From Cymbomonas tetramitiformis (Eukaryota > Chlorophyta > Pyramimonadophyceae > Pyramimonadales > Pyramimonadaceae), in contig LGRX02034418.1 of assembly GCA_001247695.2 (NCBI GenBank), forward strand, positions 1 through 64,000: DNA of 64,000 nt, given 5' to 3'. The notes beneath the pieces were generated by a model. The model was not told the origin of the DNA, ran no database searches, and was given only the letters and a program-made list of their open reading frames with translations. A program made the translations under genes and the position numbers. Of the stretch, positions 12,537-23,653 are shown one piece after another; position 1 is the stretch's first letter, and the number at the start of each line of letters is the position of its first letter.

Positions 12537-12606
12537 GACAGAAATGAGCGTGGCGCGCATGTCTGTCGCAGGTGCGACAGGCGTGAGCGCCACGCTCATT
12601 TCTGTC
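12537..12606. repeat. Perfect 20-bp inverted repeat with nested hairpin
   Basis: The arms 12537-12556 and 12587-12606 are exact reverse complements (GACAGAAATGAGCGTGGCGC). The 30-base loop contains a second inverted pair (TGTCGCA/GTGCGACA). Further TGTCGCAC/GTGCGACA motifs flank it at 12479-12540. It could be the terminus of a small DNA transposon. The surrounding 12400-13000 has no gene. Confidence 0.85.
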
Positions 12607-13020
12607 ATGAAAATTCACAGAAAATTTCCGAAAATGAAATTAAGCTAGGGGGAACACAAACGAATAGTACCGCGATTATGACTTGAAAACCAAAATTACT
12701 GAACGAGTAGTACCGCGAATATTACATAAAACACAGGTGTATTATACGATCACTTGGGGACATTCATATAGCACGAGGCATACATGAGTAGCAAGCAAGC
12801 AAGCATTTCAGATGGATAAAGATACAAAGAGAAAAACCGATTACTCTCTTAAAAAATATTAGCATAATTACTTATTACTACTAGGCTGCTAGTTTCTAAT
12901 ACAAGGATTCAACTACCCGAGGGCGATATGAAAATCTAAACTAGGAAACTAGAGCACAGCGCACGTTCCAAAATCTTCAGAACCAAAACGTTTCCTGCAG
13001 CACACGAACAGCGAATCAGT

Positions 13021-13545
13021 CAGGACGTTGGGGATCGAACCCAATACCGACAGCCAACTGCTGTCCGCATTTCACCCTCGGGTGGGCGTCTACGTACAAA
13101 ATAGACGTTTTGAAAACAGCAGCGGAACAGTGGGTGGGAAATCTAAAATTCTGAACATCAATAATCGGCGAAACCTAAACAGAGCTGGAAGTCACAGGAT
13201 GCCGCCAGCACTCTGCTGGCGGCATAAAAAGATGCTCGGCGTAAAAAACAAAACCTGCAAAAAACGAAACGCTGGTTAGTAAAGACGTTGGGAATCGAAC
13301 CCAACCCGTCGGAGAATCCCGCCGGTCTCCAAGCACCCCTTCAGCTTAGTAGGGCCAGAGGGAAAGATGCCGCCAGGAACGTTGCTGGCGGCTTCAGAAA
13401 AGGCACAGCATGAATTATACACTATGGCCGTTGCTGGCGCCTTCAGAAAAGGCACAGCATAAACCTGCAAAAAAACAGAGCGCTGCTCAGGAAGGAAGAA
13501 TTCCTGTTGGAAATTGAACCCAAACCGTCAGGCGGGATGCAAACA
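13021..13545. repeat. Three copies of a tRNA T-arm-like (B-box) motif
   Basis: On the minus strand, three sites near 13025-13045, 13284-13304 and 13510-13530 read like a tRNA T arm (for example TTGGGTTCGATTCCCAA). At least two are preceded by a GC-rich inverted segment resembling a long variable arm. No acceptor stem or A box could be matched, so these are not called as tRNAs. They may be relics of tRNA-derived SINEs. Confidence 0.45.
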
Positions 13546-13879
13546 CGCCCGACGGCCTCCAATCATCCATAATATATCGCAGGACGGGCTGCTGGTGGGA
13601 TGCGGCTCATGTGAGAACATCGCAGGAACGCCCCCCCGCCGGGTTCCACGCATGCACACGAAAACATGGTCAATATGAGATATCGCTAAAGAAAAGTAGC
13701 GCGCAAAAATCATTAATCAAACAAAAACACAAGCCGCGCGCTGAGACAGCGAGCAGGTAGGCGCACGATAAGAACTTGGAGAAGAATGAAAACGTTGCCG
13801 ACCAGGATCATACCATATCCACTTTTGTCCGGGCCGCGCCGCCGATAGGAGTGGTGAGATGATCTTGAATGACGAGATG

Positions 13880-14410
13880 CGTAAATAATTGGAAATTCCG
13901 CATATCTTCGGGGTAAAATATGGAATTGTTACCCGTGTCTCTCGTCGTCGGTTACTAACGATCGGTGTTGTAGTGCGAAACAATCCGGGGTAGGACTGCT
14001 GATGATGATGTTGAGATCGGTAAACCTGTTAGAGCAGTTTTGCGACAAATTCATAATTGTAAATTCCGCATATCTTCGGGGTAAAATATGGAATTGTTAC
14101 CCGTGTCTCTCGTTGTCGGTTACGAACGATCGGTCGAAAGAATCCGGGGTAGGACTGCTGAGATGTTATCGTATCATGATTGGCCGGTAAAGCGCGAGCG
14201 CTCGACACAATCATGGTAGGACTGCTGACATGGATGAAAAACAGCATATATATCTTCGTGGTATAATTTTGAATTGTTAAACGTTTCTCTCGTTGTCGGT
14301 TACGACCGATCGGTCGAAAGAATCCGGGGTAGGACTGCTGAGATGCTATCGTATCATGATTGGCCGGTAAAGCGCGAGCGCTCGACACAATCCGGGGTAG
14401 GACTGCTGAC
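13880..14410. repeat. Diverged tandem repeat, about 3 units of 170-190 bp
   Basis: Three units share CATATCTTCGGGGTA, CTCTCGTTGTCGGTTAC and AATCCGGGGTAGGACTGCTG. The last two also share GTAAAGCGCGAGCGCTCGAC, which holds a 10-bp palindrome. No gene is seen in 13550-14970. Confidence 0.8.
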
Positions 14411-14974
14411 ATGGGCAGAAAACTTTTGGAAAATTTCCAACGGCATAATTTTCGAGGGACAGCTCCTGCGGTGTGGCCTGATGATGTCACTTTTTTCCAG
14501 GAAACCTGTTTCGCTCCTTTAAGGGAAACGAAATGAAAAACAGCATATTTCTGAGAAAGCTGCGAAGCGTCGTTAATATAAACGAATCTTTTGCGACACG
14601 ACAAATAAAATAACCCGTGCGACACAAATGAGGGGCTACCACGATTGCTTGTTCGCGCGAAAAACGGAAGCGGGCAGCGGGGCGGTCCCCGCACGCGGAG
14701 CGGTCCTACGTGGCAAAATGAGGCGGCGGACATGTATTTCTTTTTTCAAGTGTTTCGAAAACATTTTTTTGTCCGCACCTGCGCCCACGAGTTTTCAGCA
14801 GCCTGTTTAAGCCCATACCAAGTAGTGTGTCGCACAAACGGGGGTTATTCCCCCAGTCTTCAGTTTAAGCTTTAGCAAGTATCATTTTTTTTGCTTAAGC
14901 TCTCATCGACCACTTGTGACTTTTCTAGCTTCTAGGCTTAACAATCTTGCATCTTACACTGTAAGCCTAGTAGC

Positions 14975-15195
14975 TAGGGTGGTGTGTTGTCACAAGCTGT
15001 CCACCTCAGATGAGGTGGTGTGCTGGAAATGACACCCTGACTAGTTCGTACAGTCAGGTGTCATATTCAGTGTGTCATCTTCGGTGATCAGCTTGTGTGA
15101 CAAACTCAGTATATATGTCTATAATCTGAGTTTATCTTGGTTCGTTGTTTCACCGTCGGCAGCGTTCCCCCTCGTGCACTGCTAAGTTTCTAGCA
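14975..15195 (+). repeat. LTR-like repeat family C, copy 1
   Basis: Homologous to 61096-61271 and 61790-62023. It contains two hairpins (CCACCTCAGATGAGGTGG, and a CTGACT/AGTCAG stem) and a TATA-like TATATATG near 15112. It ends in GTTTCTAGCA. It is followed at once by the tRNA-like gene at 15253. It looks like an LTR or promoter module of a retroelement whose body is missing. Confidence 0.6.
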
Positions 15196-15252
15196 ATCTG
15201 TAACAGTCCGATCTGTACGAGTACCACTGAAATGCGCGAGAGGATCATCATC

Positions 15253-15326
15253 CTCCGCGTAGCTCAGTTGGTTAGAGCGTCGCACTAGAGAAGCGAACGT
15301 CACGGGTTCAAATCCCGTCGTGGAGC
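15253..15326 (+). tRNA. tRNA-like gene, anticodon AGA by position
   Basis: A full cloverleaf can be drawn. The acceptor CTCCGCG/CGTGGAG pairs at 7 of 7 positions (one G-T). The A box TAGCTCAGTTGG and the B box GGTTCAAATCC both match. The D stem is GCTC/GAGC and the T stem ACGGG/CCCGT. The anticodon stem has one A-A mismatch at its loop end. The loop CTAGAGA places AGA (reads Ser UCU) at 15287-15289. The variable loop is only 5 bases, but eukaryotic tRNA-Ser has a long variable arm, and the body resembles tRNA-Ile. No good T-run terminator follows. It may be a tRNA-derived pseudogene or SINE head. Confidence 0.6.
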
Positions 15327-15742
15327 ACTTTCGCCCCATGACGATATATATGATTTGACCCGGCTCGTACAGTGAATTCCCCGCACCGATTTCCAACCCT
15401 AACAGGCGTGTTCCGTACCCCGTCGATCAACCCCTGAGAGGCGTCGATGTCGCTGTCCCTCGTGAGGGACTTTTTGGATCTCGTAGTGACTCCCATCTCT
15501 AGATAAGCCTGAGGGGAGGCGGTACGCTGCAGCACGTTTGGGTAGGGTCGCGGAGAAAATGCGACGTCACAGATACGGACGGAACGGTCGAGCCATGCGA
15601 GCGAGGGGCAAAGGAAGATGTCGTCGAAGTCAAAGGTGCCAAGGTCACCAACCCAAAACTCGGTAGCAAGCGGGATCAGAGCGTGCAGAAAACCGTGAAT
15701 GAACATTGCGACGACGAAACCCGATCCAAGCCGGTACCCCAT
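15308..15742 (-). CDS. Hypothetical 144-residue protein
   Basis: An uninterrupted minus-strand frame whose 3' end overlaps the tRNA-like gene. The N-terminal third is hydrophobic (a likely membrane segment reading SGFVVAMFIHGFLHALIPLA). The rest is ordinary soluble composition. I do not recognise it. The C-terminal 40 residues read across the tRNA-like sequence, so the true end may be earlier. Confidence 0.3.
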   Translation of the reverse strand: MGYRLGSGFVVAMFIHGFLHALIPLATEFWVGDLGTFDFDDIFLCPSLAWLDRSVRICDVAFSPRPYPNVLQRTASPQAYLEMGVTTRSKKSLTRDSDIDASQGLIDGVRNTPVRVGNRCGEFTVRAGSNHIYRHGAKVLHDGI

Positions 15743-15800
15743 AGCTGCGGCTCAAAGTCGCTCACCGCAAGCTGCTCATCTCATAACTCCCACTGATACC

Positions 15801-16153
15801 CAAACGCGCAAACGCGCACCAACTCTCCGAGCGGCCGTTTAGCCAATCATGGCCAAACTAGCAAGTGGAATAAAGCGTGGATGGGGCCACGACCTACCGG
15901 AATATCCTAGTTCACTAGATATCAGAGGGTCCCGAACTGTGTGGATAAACTCATATAAGAAATAAACCCTAAGCTAGATATACCCGGAACGGTCACGGAG
16001 TCGGAACGGTCTCGAGTCTAGCTACCTGTGACACTCGGTGTGTCACAGCACAGGCTTACGGATCAATCACGGTCTAGTGTTGGCTACCTAGGAATCTGTC
16101 ATAGGGGCCTGCACCGGGACTCCCGGTCAGGGCTGCCTATACAGATTTCAGCA
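15801..16153 (+). repeat. Repeat family B, copy 1 (LTR-like)
   Basis: It shares long identity with 29286-29539 and 40130-40479: GCCAATCATGGCCAA, CTACCGGAATATCC, ATAAATAAACCCTAAGCTAGATATACCCGGAACGGTC (in part) and the end TACAGATTTCAGCA. An AATAAA is present. The sequence after it (16160-16430) resembles family C (GGTGGTGTGCTGGAA), then a short frame starting MASSTTKASKTYTK at 16419. This looks like an LTR plus leader and gag start of a decayed element. Confidence 0.7.
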
Positions 16154-16438
16154 AGGTTCTCCTGTAGGATGCTTATTTCCACCGAAGCTGAGTAGGTGTT
16201 TGTTTCAATTCCGTGACCACCTAGTTTACCAGTCACCACCCTAGGTGGTGTGCTGGAAGTGACGCCCCGATTGTCATTCCTATAGTTAGGGTGTATGACT
16301 GTCACCGGTCCCGGAACCCTAGACCCCGAACATATAACGGGAAGACTTAGTATTCTCACCGGTTATCTATTCTGATTATCTGTCTCACCGAATATACAGT
16401 CCAGCTGATATATTCAGCATGGCCAGCTCAACAACAAA

Positions 16439-16955
16439 GGCATCAAAGACGTATACGAAAGGTATGCACCCTATATTGTGAGGTCACAACACTTCCAAGA
16501 GGGGAGATCTGTCAGGGATATGACCGATGACATATGTGTCATACCTGTCATACCTATCATGTCATGTCATGTCATGTCATGTCATGTCATGTCATGTGTC
16601 ATAATGACATACAGTCGTCAAGTATTGTCAGTACGGTCGACTATACATGTCATATGGCCTGAGGACTCCCCACTCAATGAATTTATCCTTGATGTCAGTA
16701 CGGTCGACTATACATGTCATGTCTGTCATCCACCTAAGGTGAGTGACATCTGTCATCGAGAGGCCAAGTATATGGCATCGAGATGGCGAAGCAAGATACG
16801 TCTTTAAAAGAACGTACTGAATCGTTTTGTCAACACGCATCTTCGCTTCTAGCATGAACTTGACAACATGCGAGCATCAATGGCTATATCGTCTAGCCGA
16901 TGCGTCAAGTTCACCTAGTGCTCTCGGGTTCACAACCCGATGGTGGTAACGCGTG
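16439..16955 (+). repeat. Repeat family E, copy 1, with CATGT microsatellite
   Basis: Homologous in direct orientation to 46507-46984. Shared blocks include GTGAGGTCACAAC, AGAGGGGAGATCTGTCAGG, CAGTACGGTCGACTAT, ATCTTCGCTTCTAGCATG and GGGTTCACAACCC. A CATGT/ATGTC array occupies 16556-16600. Nothing further is seen in 16960-17480. Confidence 0.7.
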
Positions 16956-17489
16956 CGACGCGTGAGAGCACTAGAGTATATGAGGAGCATTGGGCTCAAG
17001 CACGCACTTCCGGTCCCCAGACTGCTGCACTCATACACCCACCAAATATCAGCAACTTGCACGCAACTGTTACCGTTCCATAACAGTCGTGCCGTGACAA
17101 AAAAGGTCACAACAGTGCTGCGTACAAATTTCCAGGTTCGTTAGCGATGCTGCTTTCCTAGAGCGTCTGCGGGAAATTGTAAGTTTCACTACGTTTTTAC
17201 AATCAGCTAGTGTCAAATTTTTACACTGTTTCCTTTCGATGAAACAATGCGCGCGTGAAAATACAGGTGCTTTCATCACAGCAACTTTCATACAAGAGAG
17301 GGGGAAATTACAGTTAGTTACAGTAAACACTCGATTTTAAGAAAACAGGAATTTTAGGTCAGCCTAGCAAATTTCTTATTCATATAGAGATCTTAAATAT
17401 GGAGTGTTATGTGTTAAATATTGTGAAGAAATCAAAAAAGCTGGCTACTTGCTTATTGGCGGGTTTTCTTATTACTGAGTGATTACTGT

Positions 17490-18057
17490 ACTTTGAAGAT
17501 TGTAGTCGTTAGGAGAACTCTGTTTCGTAATTCGAGTTCGCCAAAGTAAACAGTGACGTTTACCTCTACCTCCGTGCCCAAGTCCTCCTTTACTGCCTTG
17601 AAGAACTCGATATACAGATAGGAACCAATTTCGATCTTGTCGAGGCCTGACGGACTCCCCACTCAATGAATTTATCCTTGATTTCACTGCTGCGCTGTTT
17701 GATTTCTTCCAGAGTCGCGGCTTTATCCCAAGCTCAACCAAACCGTGAACGATCGGACAAAAACATTCCATATTTTGCACATGCACAAATTTCCTCACCG
17801 TTGGCGTTGCCGATTGTTGTCGGCGACGACGGTGACCATTCTGACTTCTTTTCGTCGACGCGTCAGTGCGCTAAATCGTCGTACGCCTTCGCCAGCGCCA
17901 TCGCCTCCCGCTCCGCGGGACCAGCGCACCAGCCGGAGCGCGCCAGACCGCACGGCAGACGCGTAGATCCAGATGCAGTTGGAGTTGCAGACGGAACGCG
18001 CAGATGAGACCGACAGCTCGATCTTGCTCGGACGTCGCGTCTGCATTTGCCATCGCA
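17490..18057 (-). pseudogene. Divergent minus-strand coding fragments, unknown
   Basis: Two convincing peptide stretches lie in different frames on the minus strand: TLEEIKQRSSEIKDKFIEWG (17720-17655) and, after a frame change, KIEIGSYLYIEFFKAVKEDL continuing to VTVYFGELELRN (17640-17520). An ATG at 18054 opens a further short frame (MANADATSEQDRAV). A 30-bp piece of the first stretch recurs at 16662-16695. It could be a gene divergent from PP5 with unseen introns, or a decayed copy. Confidence 0.3.
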
Positions 18058-18280
18058 TGAGAGAAACATTTGAACATATTTTTTGCGGTGCAGAATTTTA
18101 AAGAGAGAACTGAAACCAGACGCTTGCGTACTCAGCGCCCTTGTACCTTTTCGCTCTGAGCAAGTTATCCTACCTCTACCTTCCTTAGCGTAGATCTCCA
18201 AATGGTATGGATACCTCGCTGTTGATTATTTCGAAGAAGTTTTTGCATGTCTGGACTAAACATGCTCTTTGTTGCATAAG

Positions 18281-20078
18281 GTGGACGAAGCTGCACAAGC
18301 GCGCGCAGAGGCGCTGAAGGGCGAGGCGAACGAGGCCTTCAAAGGTGTTACACGTTACCATCCGTCTGAAGATTTTACCGTTTCCTCCCACGATTTCACT
18401 GATATTCCTTTTTTGGTTTGCAGGCAATAAATATGCAAAGGCCATAATCTTGTACGGTCAAGCTATTGACGAGGATCCAACCAACGCCGTTTATTATTCA
18501 AACCGCTCTTTCGCACACCTTCGTCTGGAAAACTTTGTACCAGCTGTTGAAGACGCTTCAAAGGCCATAGAAGTCGATCCGCAGTATGTGAAGGTGTGTT
18601 CTTGTTCGCTGCAATACTCGCTTATCAGGCTGCGCACTAAACCCTGCCTGTGCACCTCACTGGAAGTGACAACGCGCTGAAAGCCGTCTGTTGCTTTGGA
18701 CATCCGTCGTTCCTGCAGGCATATTACCGTCGCGGCTCGGCGCTATTAGCCCAGAACAAGTTTGCTGAGGGACTTAAAGACTTTAAGAAGGTGGCTCCCC
18801 AGTGCCACACCTGCACGTCTGTCTTTCTAGCTTCCGTGTGCAGGTCCATCTCGATCGGGAGGAGAAGTTACAGTTTTCACGGCGTAAGGAATGGGTGTCT
18901 TCACATGTTTCGCCAGCCCCAAGTCCCACCAGCGTAAGAAAACCTCTGTTCTTAAGATTGTTTGCCTTCTTGAGTTGGTTGGGCTGTTCGTTTCCAAGTT
19001 CATTCGTTCGCCTGTTCTCAGCAGCAGCCCTGTATCCTCAGACAATGATGGAGAACACTTGTTGAAACAATTTGGGCTATGGTTTCTTGCTTAAGAGTTC
19101 TTCCAACACCGATCAGCGCACTGGTCAGGAGGAAGAACCCCGCATGTAACCCTGCGGATAGCGTCACCCCGTTTCCTGGTTCAGATCCGAGTGTAGATCC
19201 CAGATTCCCAGTTCTAGCTACCACGCAACTTTAGACTTTGGGGAGCGAATGGCTGGATTGTTAGGTTGCCAAGTTGAAACCTCGGGATCCAGACGCACAA
19301 AAGAAATTGAAGGCGTGCGAGGCTGAGGTCAAGCGGCAACGCTTTGAGGCAGCCATAGCGTCCGGTGAAGGGGGATCGGTGAGTCGTCGAAGCCGCCGTG
19401 CTTGCCACACTCTTCTGTTGAACATCTGTTCGAAATCCAGGAGTGCTTTTACATTTTACGCCTCTATGTTTGTTACTGGTAATCAACAAAGTCTGACCCA
19501 CGATCTTTCTCATCGTTTGCACGCGTACGCCCATGTTTTTCTCCACGGTTAGCTGTTCCTCCCGTTCTGGAGGCCAGAAGCGTCACACTGCTCGAAGCTG
19601 AAGCTGAACCGCCTACCCCACTTGCGCCTGCAGGGCCCGGTTTCCTCCAGTCTCGACATCGCCTCTATAGGTGAGTGCGTTGTTCGCACACCTTGCCCAA
19701 CTGCCTGCGTGCTTGGACGGGGTTCTTTCACATGAACTTCACACGCACGCAAATATTTTTCGCTCCAGACATAGCCCGTGTGCACGCTGCATCGGAATAT
19801 GTTTCTGGGAAGAGACAGTAGGATCTCGAGCCTACGCCCGTCTTCGCTCGCTGACTGAGCCAGCCCGGTGTGCTCACCTTTGGCCTTGCTATCCAGTGGT
19901 CGAGGATGGGTACGTGGGTCCCCGGCTTGGCGGCGAGAGCGGGACGGATGTCACCTTAGAGTTCGTCAAGGCGATGATCGAGACCTTCAAGAACCAAAAA
20001 AGCATTCACAAAAGGTTGCCTTCTCGATCTCGCCTGTGTCTTGTTTCATCACAGGTTGTTGTCAGCCCCACCACAGAC

Positions 20079-20117
<39 letters not shown>

Positions 20118-23100
20118 ACCAGGAGGGAGCTGGGCATAAGGTGAGAGAACCTGTTCTGCAAAAGCGTGTGCGCTGCGCTGTACTTTCACTTCAAGGGCGT
20201 TTTCGGAGGCCCTCGGATATATGTATGCGGCGCGAATCACCGCGTCACTAAACTGCAAAGCTCTTCTACTTAACACTTGAGCAGCTTCTCGCGCCACATC
20301 CGAAGCCATCATACAGACCGGCTGAGCGACGTTTTATCTCCTCGAAGTCGTTGTGCCGACAAGCGTGCAGCTTTGCAGCAGTGTCTTTCACTCGGCTTGG
20401 GAGCGGACGGCGCCCGTCGGTCAGATTATTTTTCAGTGCCCTACAGATCTTCAGACTGGGCAAACTCTCAAAGTTTGATCGCTACTTGCGTGTGCACACC
20501 GCTCTTCAGCGCCTGTGAGGTGTTTCGCTTGGGCTGCCCTCTTGGCACGCAGGTATGCATTCGACATTCTGCTGCAGGTGAAGGAGGTCTTCAAAGTTCT
20601 ACCAACTCTGATGGATATCGAAATCCCTCAGGGCACACATTTCACCGTATGCGGGGACGTGCACGGCCAGGTACCGAGTCGTCGCTTTGGTTTGATCGGA
20701 TCTGTCCTCTTGGAGGAAAGGGACTTTTAACGAATCGTGGCTCGCATTCTCATCTACCTTATCCCTGCGCTATTTAGTTCACCCACTTTACGAATCCGCG
20801 TCATCTCGCTTTGTGTTACCTTCTGCTTCTGACGGCGCCCTTCCGAGTTCAGGACGCGCACGCAATTGACTCTGCATCCAGCAGCGACCTCTGCATTGCA
20901 AGTCTAGTCAACCTCTCAATTCTTCTTTCAATTTATGGCGGCTGTACTCTAGTAATATAGCACTAAAACACATTCAGACCCGGATCTCGTTCGCGTTCCT
21001 GCATGCACGGTACAGCTGTATGAAACGCCCTTTCGGATTGATACGCGTGCTTGGTTGTCCGCGCAGTACTACGATTTGCTCAACATTTTCGAGATGAATG
21101 GTTTCCCTTCCGAGGACAACCCATATTTGTTCAACGGTGACTTTGTGGATCGTGGCTCCTTTTCTGTGGAGGTGATATTCACGTTGTTCGCGATCAAGGT
21201 GTGGTGCCCTAAAGGTAAGACCTGCTGTCCTCGCCCCCGAGGTATTCATCCCCGCTGCTGGACCCTTCGGAGTTCCCTCTTCATTTACGCCACCCCCAGT
21301 ACAGTGCATTCCGTGCTGACATATCAGAGAGAACGCGCATTTGCCTCACCTCTGTGTTTGCTGCTCGTGCGTGGAGCCCGCCACTCGCAGTGAGCTGTGT
21401 TGGCGTCACGGAAGCTGTTGCTGAGCCTTGGCGAGCTGGTCTCGGCCGTCCTGGCAAACACACCCACGCGGCAGCCACACGGAGTTATTCAAGTGTTGCA
21501 ACTGGAGATAGGCCTTTCCCAACTGCGATGGTCGTTTTGGGAGAGCCTGCTGATTTGGCTCGGACGGGAAACGTCTCTCACGCGCGCAGCTATCTACCTG
21601 CACCGGGGCAACCACGAGAGCCGCAATATGAACAAAATATACGGCTTCGAGGGCGAGGTGAAGGCCAAGTTCAACGAAACCATGGCGGAGCTGTTCTCAG
21701 AGGTGAGTCAGCAGCTTCCCTTGCGGCAGGTGGCTTGCCCTCTAGCCCTCGCGAAGAGGCGGAAGGGGCACAGCCGCCCCTCCCAAGAGATGGAGGGTGG
21801 AGCGAAGCTTACAAGAACAGATTGACAAGTCCGCCTGAGCGAGCAGTTGACTGCGCCCATTCCCTTTTCATATATATTCTGACTCCACTTGCTTGCTTTC
21901 GCCCCAAGGGGCAGGGGATCTTGCGATGCAATATGAAGCCCTATGGGCGTGTGTGATCTGGACCCAAGCTGATTACGGCACGGTTCACTTTATCGTGCAA
22001 CCCTCTTCGGAGCCTATGATGTAGCTGAGGCCCAGCAGTGCTCTCGGTTTTGGGGCGCAGATTTTCTGCCTACTACCCCTGTGTTCGGTGCTGAACGAGA
22101 AGGTGTTCGTGGTGCACGGGGGTCTCTTCAGTCAGGACGGTACGCCACTGTGCCCACGTCCACCACAAGGGGAGTGGACCTGTTCCGATGTGGGTGTTAG
22201 CTAGGAGGTCAGAGCACGAGCAAAGTAAAAACTGCCTTTCACCACCCGACTCAACCTCGCTGCTATATTAAACCAGGGGGATGACACTGGCACGCGTGAG
22301 AGCGAATCTCCTTGCAGATCCATCACAAGAGTTGCTTCTATTCGAGCTCTTGGAGAGCGTGTTCAGGAGTAGGCAGGGGCAAGTTCAGGAGCGCCGACCA
22401 TAAGCCTACTCGGTCTGTTTTGGCGACGCTAGCGTTCGAAACAGCAGTGTGGGCAGGGGTGGCACTGATTCGAGACGCGAATGTTTCTTGGCAGGCGTTA
22501 CGCTTGACGACCTACGAAAGCTGGATCGCGTGCGGGAGCCGCCGGATGATGGCCTAATGTGCGAGTTGCTGTGGAGCGACCCGCAGCCGCAGAACGGGCG
22601 CAGCCCAAGCAAGCGTGGTGTGGGTGTGGCCTTCGGACCGGATGTGTCTGATCGCTTCTTGAAAGCTAACGGACTGCAGCTGGTGCGCTTTCAACTAGCC
22701 TAACCTCAAGCACTGCTCTTTGAATCTCCCTGCACATCGATGGCCCTTTGACGGTCCTTTCGCACTGCTCTTCAGTAGGCTGCTTGAGTATCTTGTTTAC
22801 CATTCTGCGCCATCCTTTTAGGTGACAGTGTGCCGTACTGCACTGCTTGTACTGGGCAGACTTCGGAACTGCAGACGGCCTTCAACGAGCAGCTGAACGG
22901 GTTGATGAGTTGTCACGTCTAAGGGGCACTTGAACCCACCTTGATCCACTTTTCAAGGAGTAACAGCCAGTTCCAACCACTGCTTAAAAAGTGGCTGAAA
23001 CTGGTTCCCAAGCACGAGAGAATCCGTGACCTTTCTAACACGTGTTTTTTGGGACTTTAGGTTATCTTTGATTGGATCGTTTGTTGTTTTAAACAGGTGG

Positions 23101-23653
23101 TAAGATCTCATGAAGTTAAAGATGAAGGATATGAAATTGATCATAAAGACAAACTTGTGACGGTCTTCTCAGCCCCAAACTATTGTGATCAGGTCCAAGC
23201 TAAAGCACCAATTCCGTGCGCCCGTGCTAACTCTTTCTCTTCAGAACACTGATACCTGATCCCCGACGTGCAATGGAAAAGTCTTTTTCATCTTGTCTGA
23301 ATGATTTGTGTTGTTGTACTGACATCCTTCTCTTGCTGCAGATGGGTAACAAAGGTGCTTACATTCGGTTTGAGAGTGACATGGTTCCGCACTTTCACAA
23401 GTTTACTGCAGTGGTGCGTGTCTTCTGCATCTCTGTTTTTGGCTGCCATTCACTGCTACCTTCACGGTCCCGCTGTAACCATGCCTCTGCATACCAGGGA
23501 TTTTTCTCAGAGTGAGCAGATGTGAACAGGCCACAGGAAGAATGAGGTGTTATTAAAGGGTTTGTTTGTGGGTTTGTATGGTATTGTTTTCAGCCTCATC
23601 CACCAGTCAGACCTATGGCATTTGCCAATGGTTTTATGAGCATGATGATGTAG
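18281..23653 (+). CDS. PP5: Serine/threonine protein phosphatase 5 (TPR + PP2A-type), 14 exons, 5' incomplete
   Basis: Phosphatase that binds HSP90 through its TPR domain and dephosphorylates Ser/Thr; cytosolic and nuclear in other eukaryotes. Exons: 18281-18344, 18424-18593, 18719-18790, 19265-19378, 19634-19670, 19897-20014, 20553-20670, 21067-21214, 21590-21702, 22061-22139, 22495-22682, 23097-23192, 23342-23413, 23594-23653 (TAG). All joins keep frame at GT-AG borders. The first three encode TPRs ([32 protein letters not shown]). Then come the linker and the catalytic domain: GDVHGQ (20655), GDFVDRG (21140), RGNHESR (21605), VHGG (22113), SHEV (23107) and SAPNYCDQ (23175). All metal-binding motifs are present. 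The C-terminus [18 protein letters not shown] matches the family's autoinhibitory tail. The start codon and first exon were not found. Confidence 0.95.
20083..20113. repeat. (CA)n microsatellite in PP5 intron
   Basis: A run of about 15 CA units inside the intron between exons ending 20014 and starting 20553. Similar runs occur at 1796-1820 (TA), 2137-2149 (GT), 27379-27399 (GC) and 28032-28049 (AAT). Confidence 0.95.

Noticed and set aside
16920..16945. tRNA T-arm-like GGGTTCACAACCC
   Set aside because: Only the T-stem-like hairpin is present. No A box or acceptor stem could be paired, and the same word is part of repeat E at 46965.
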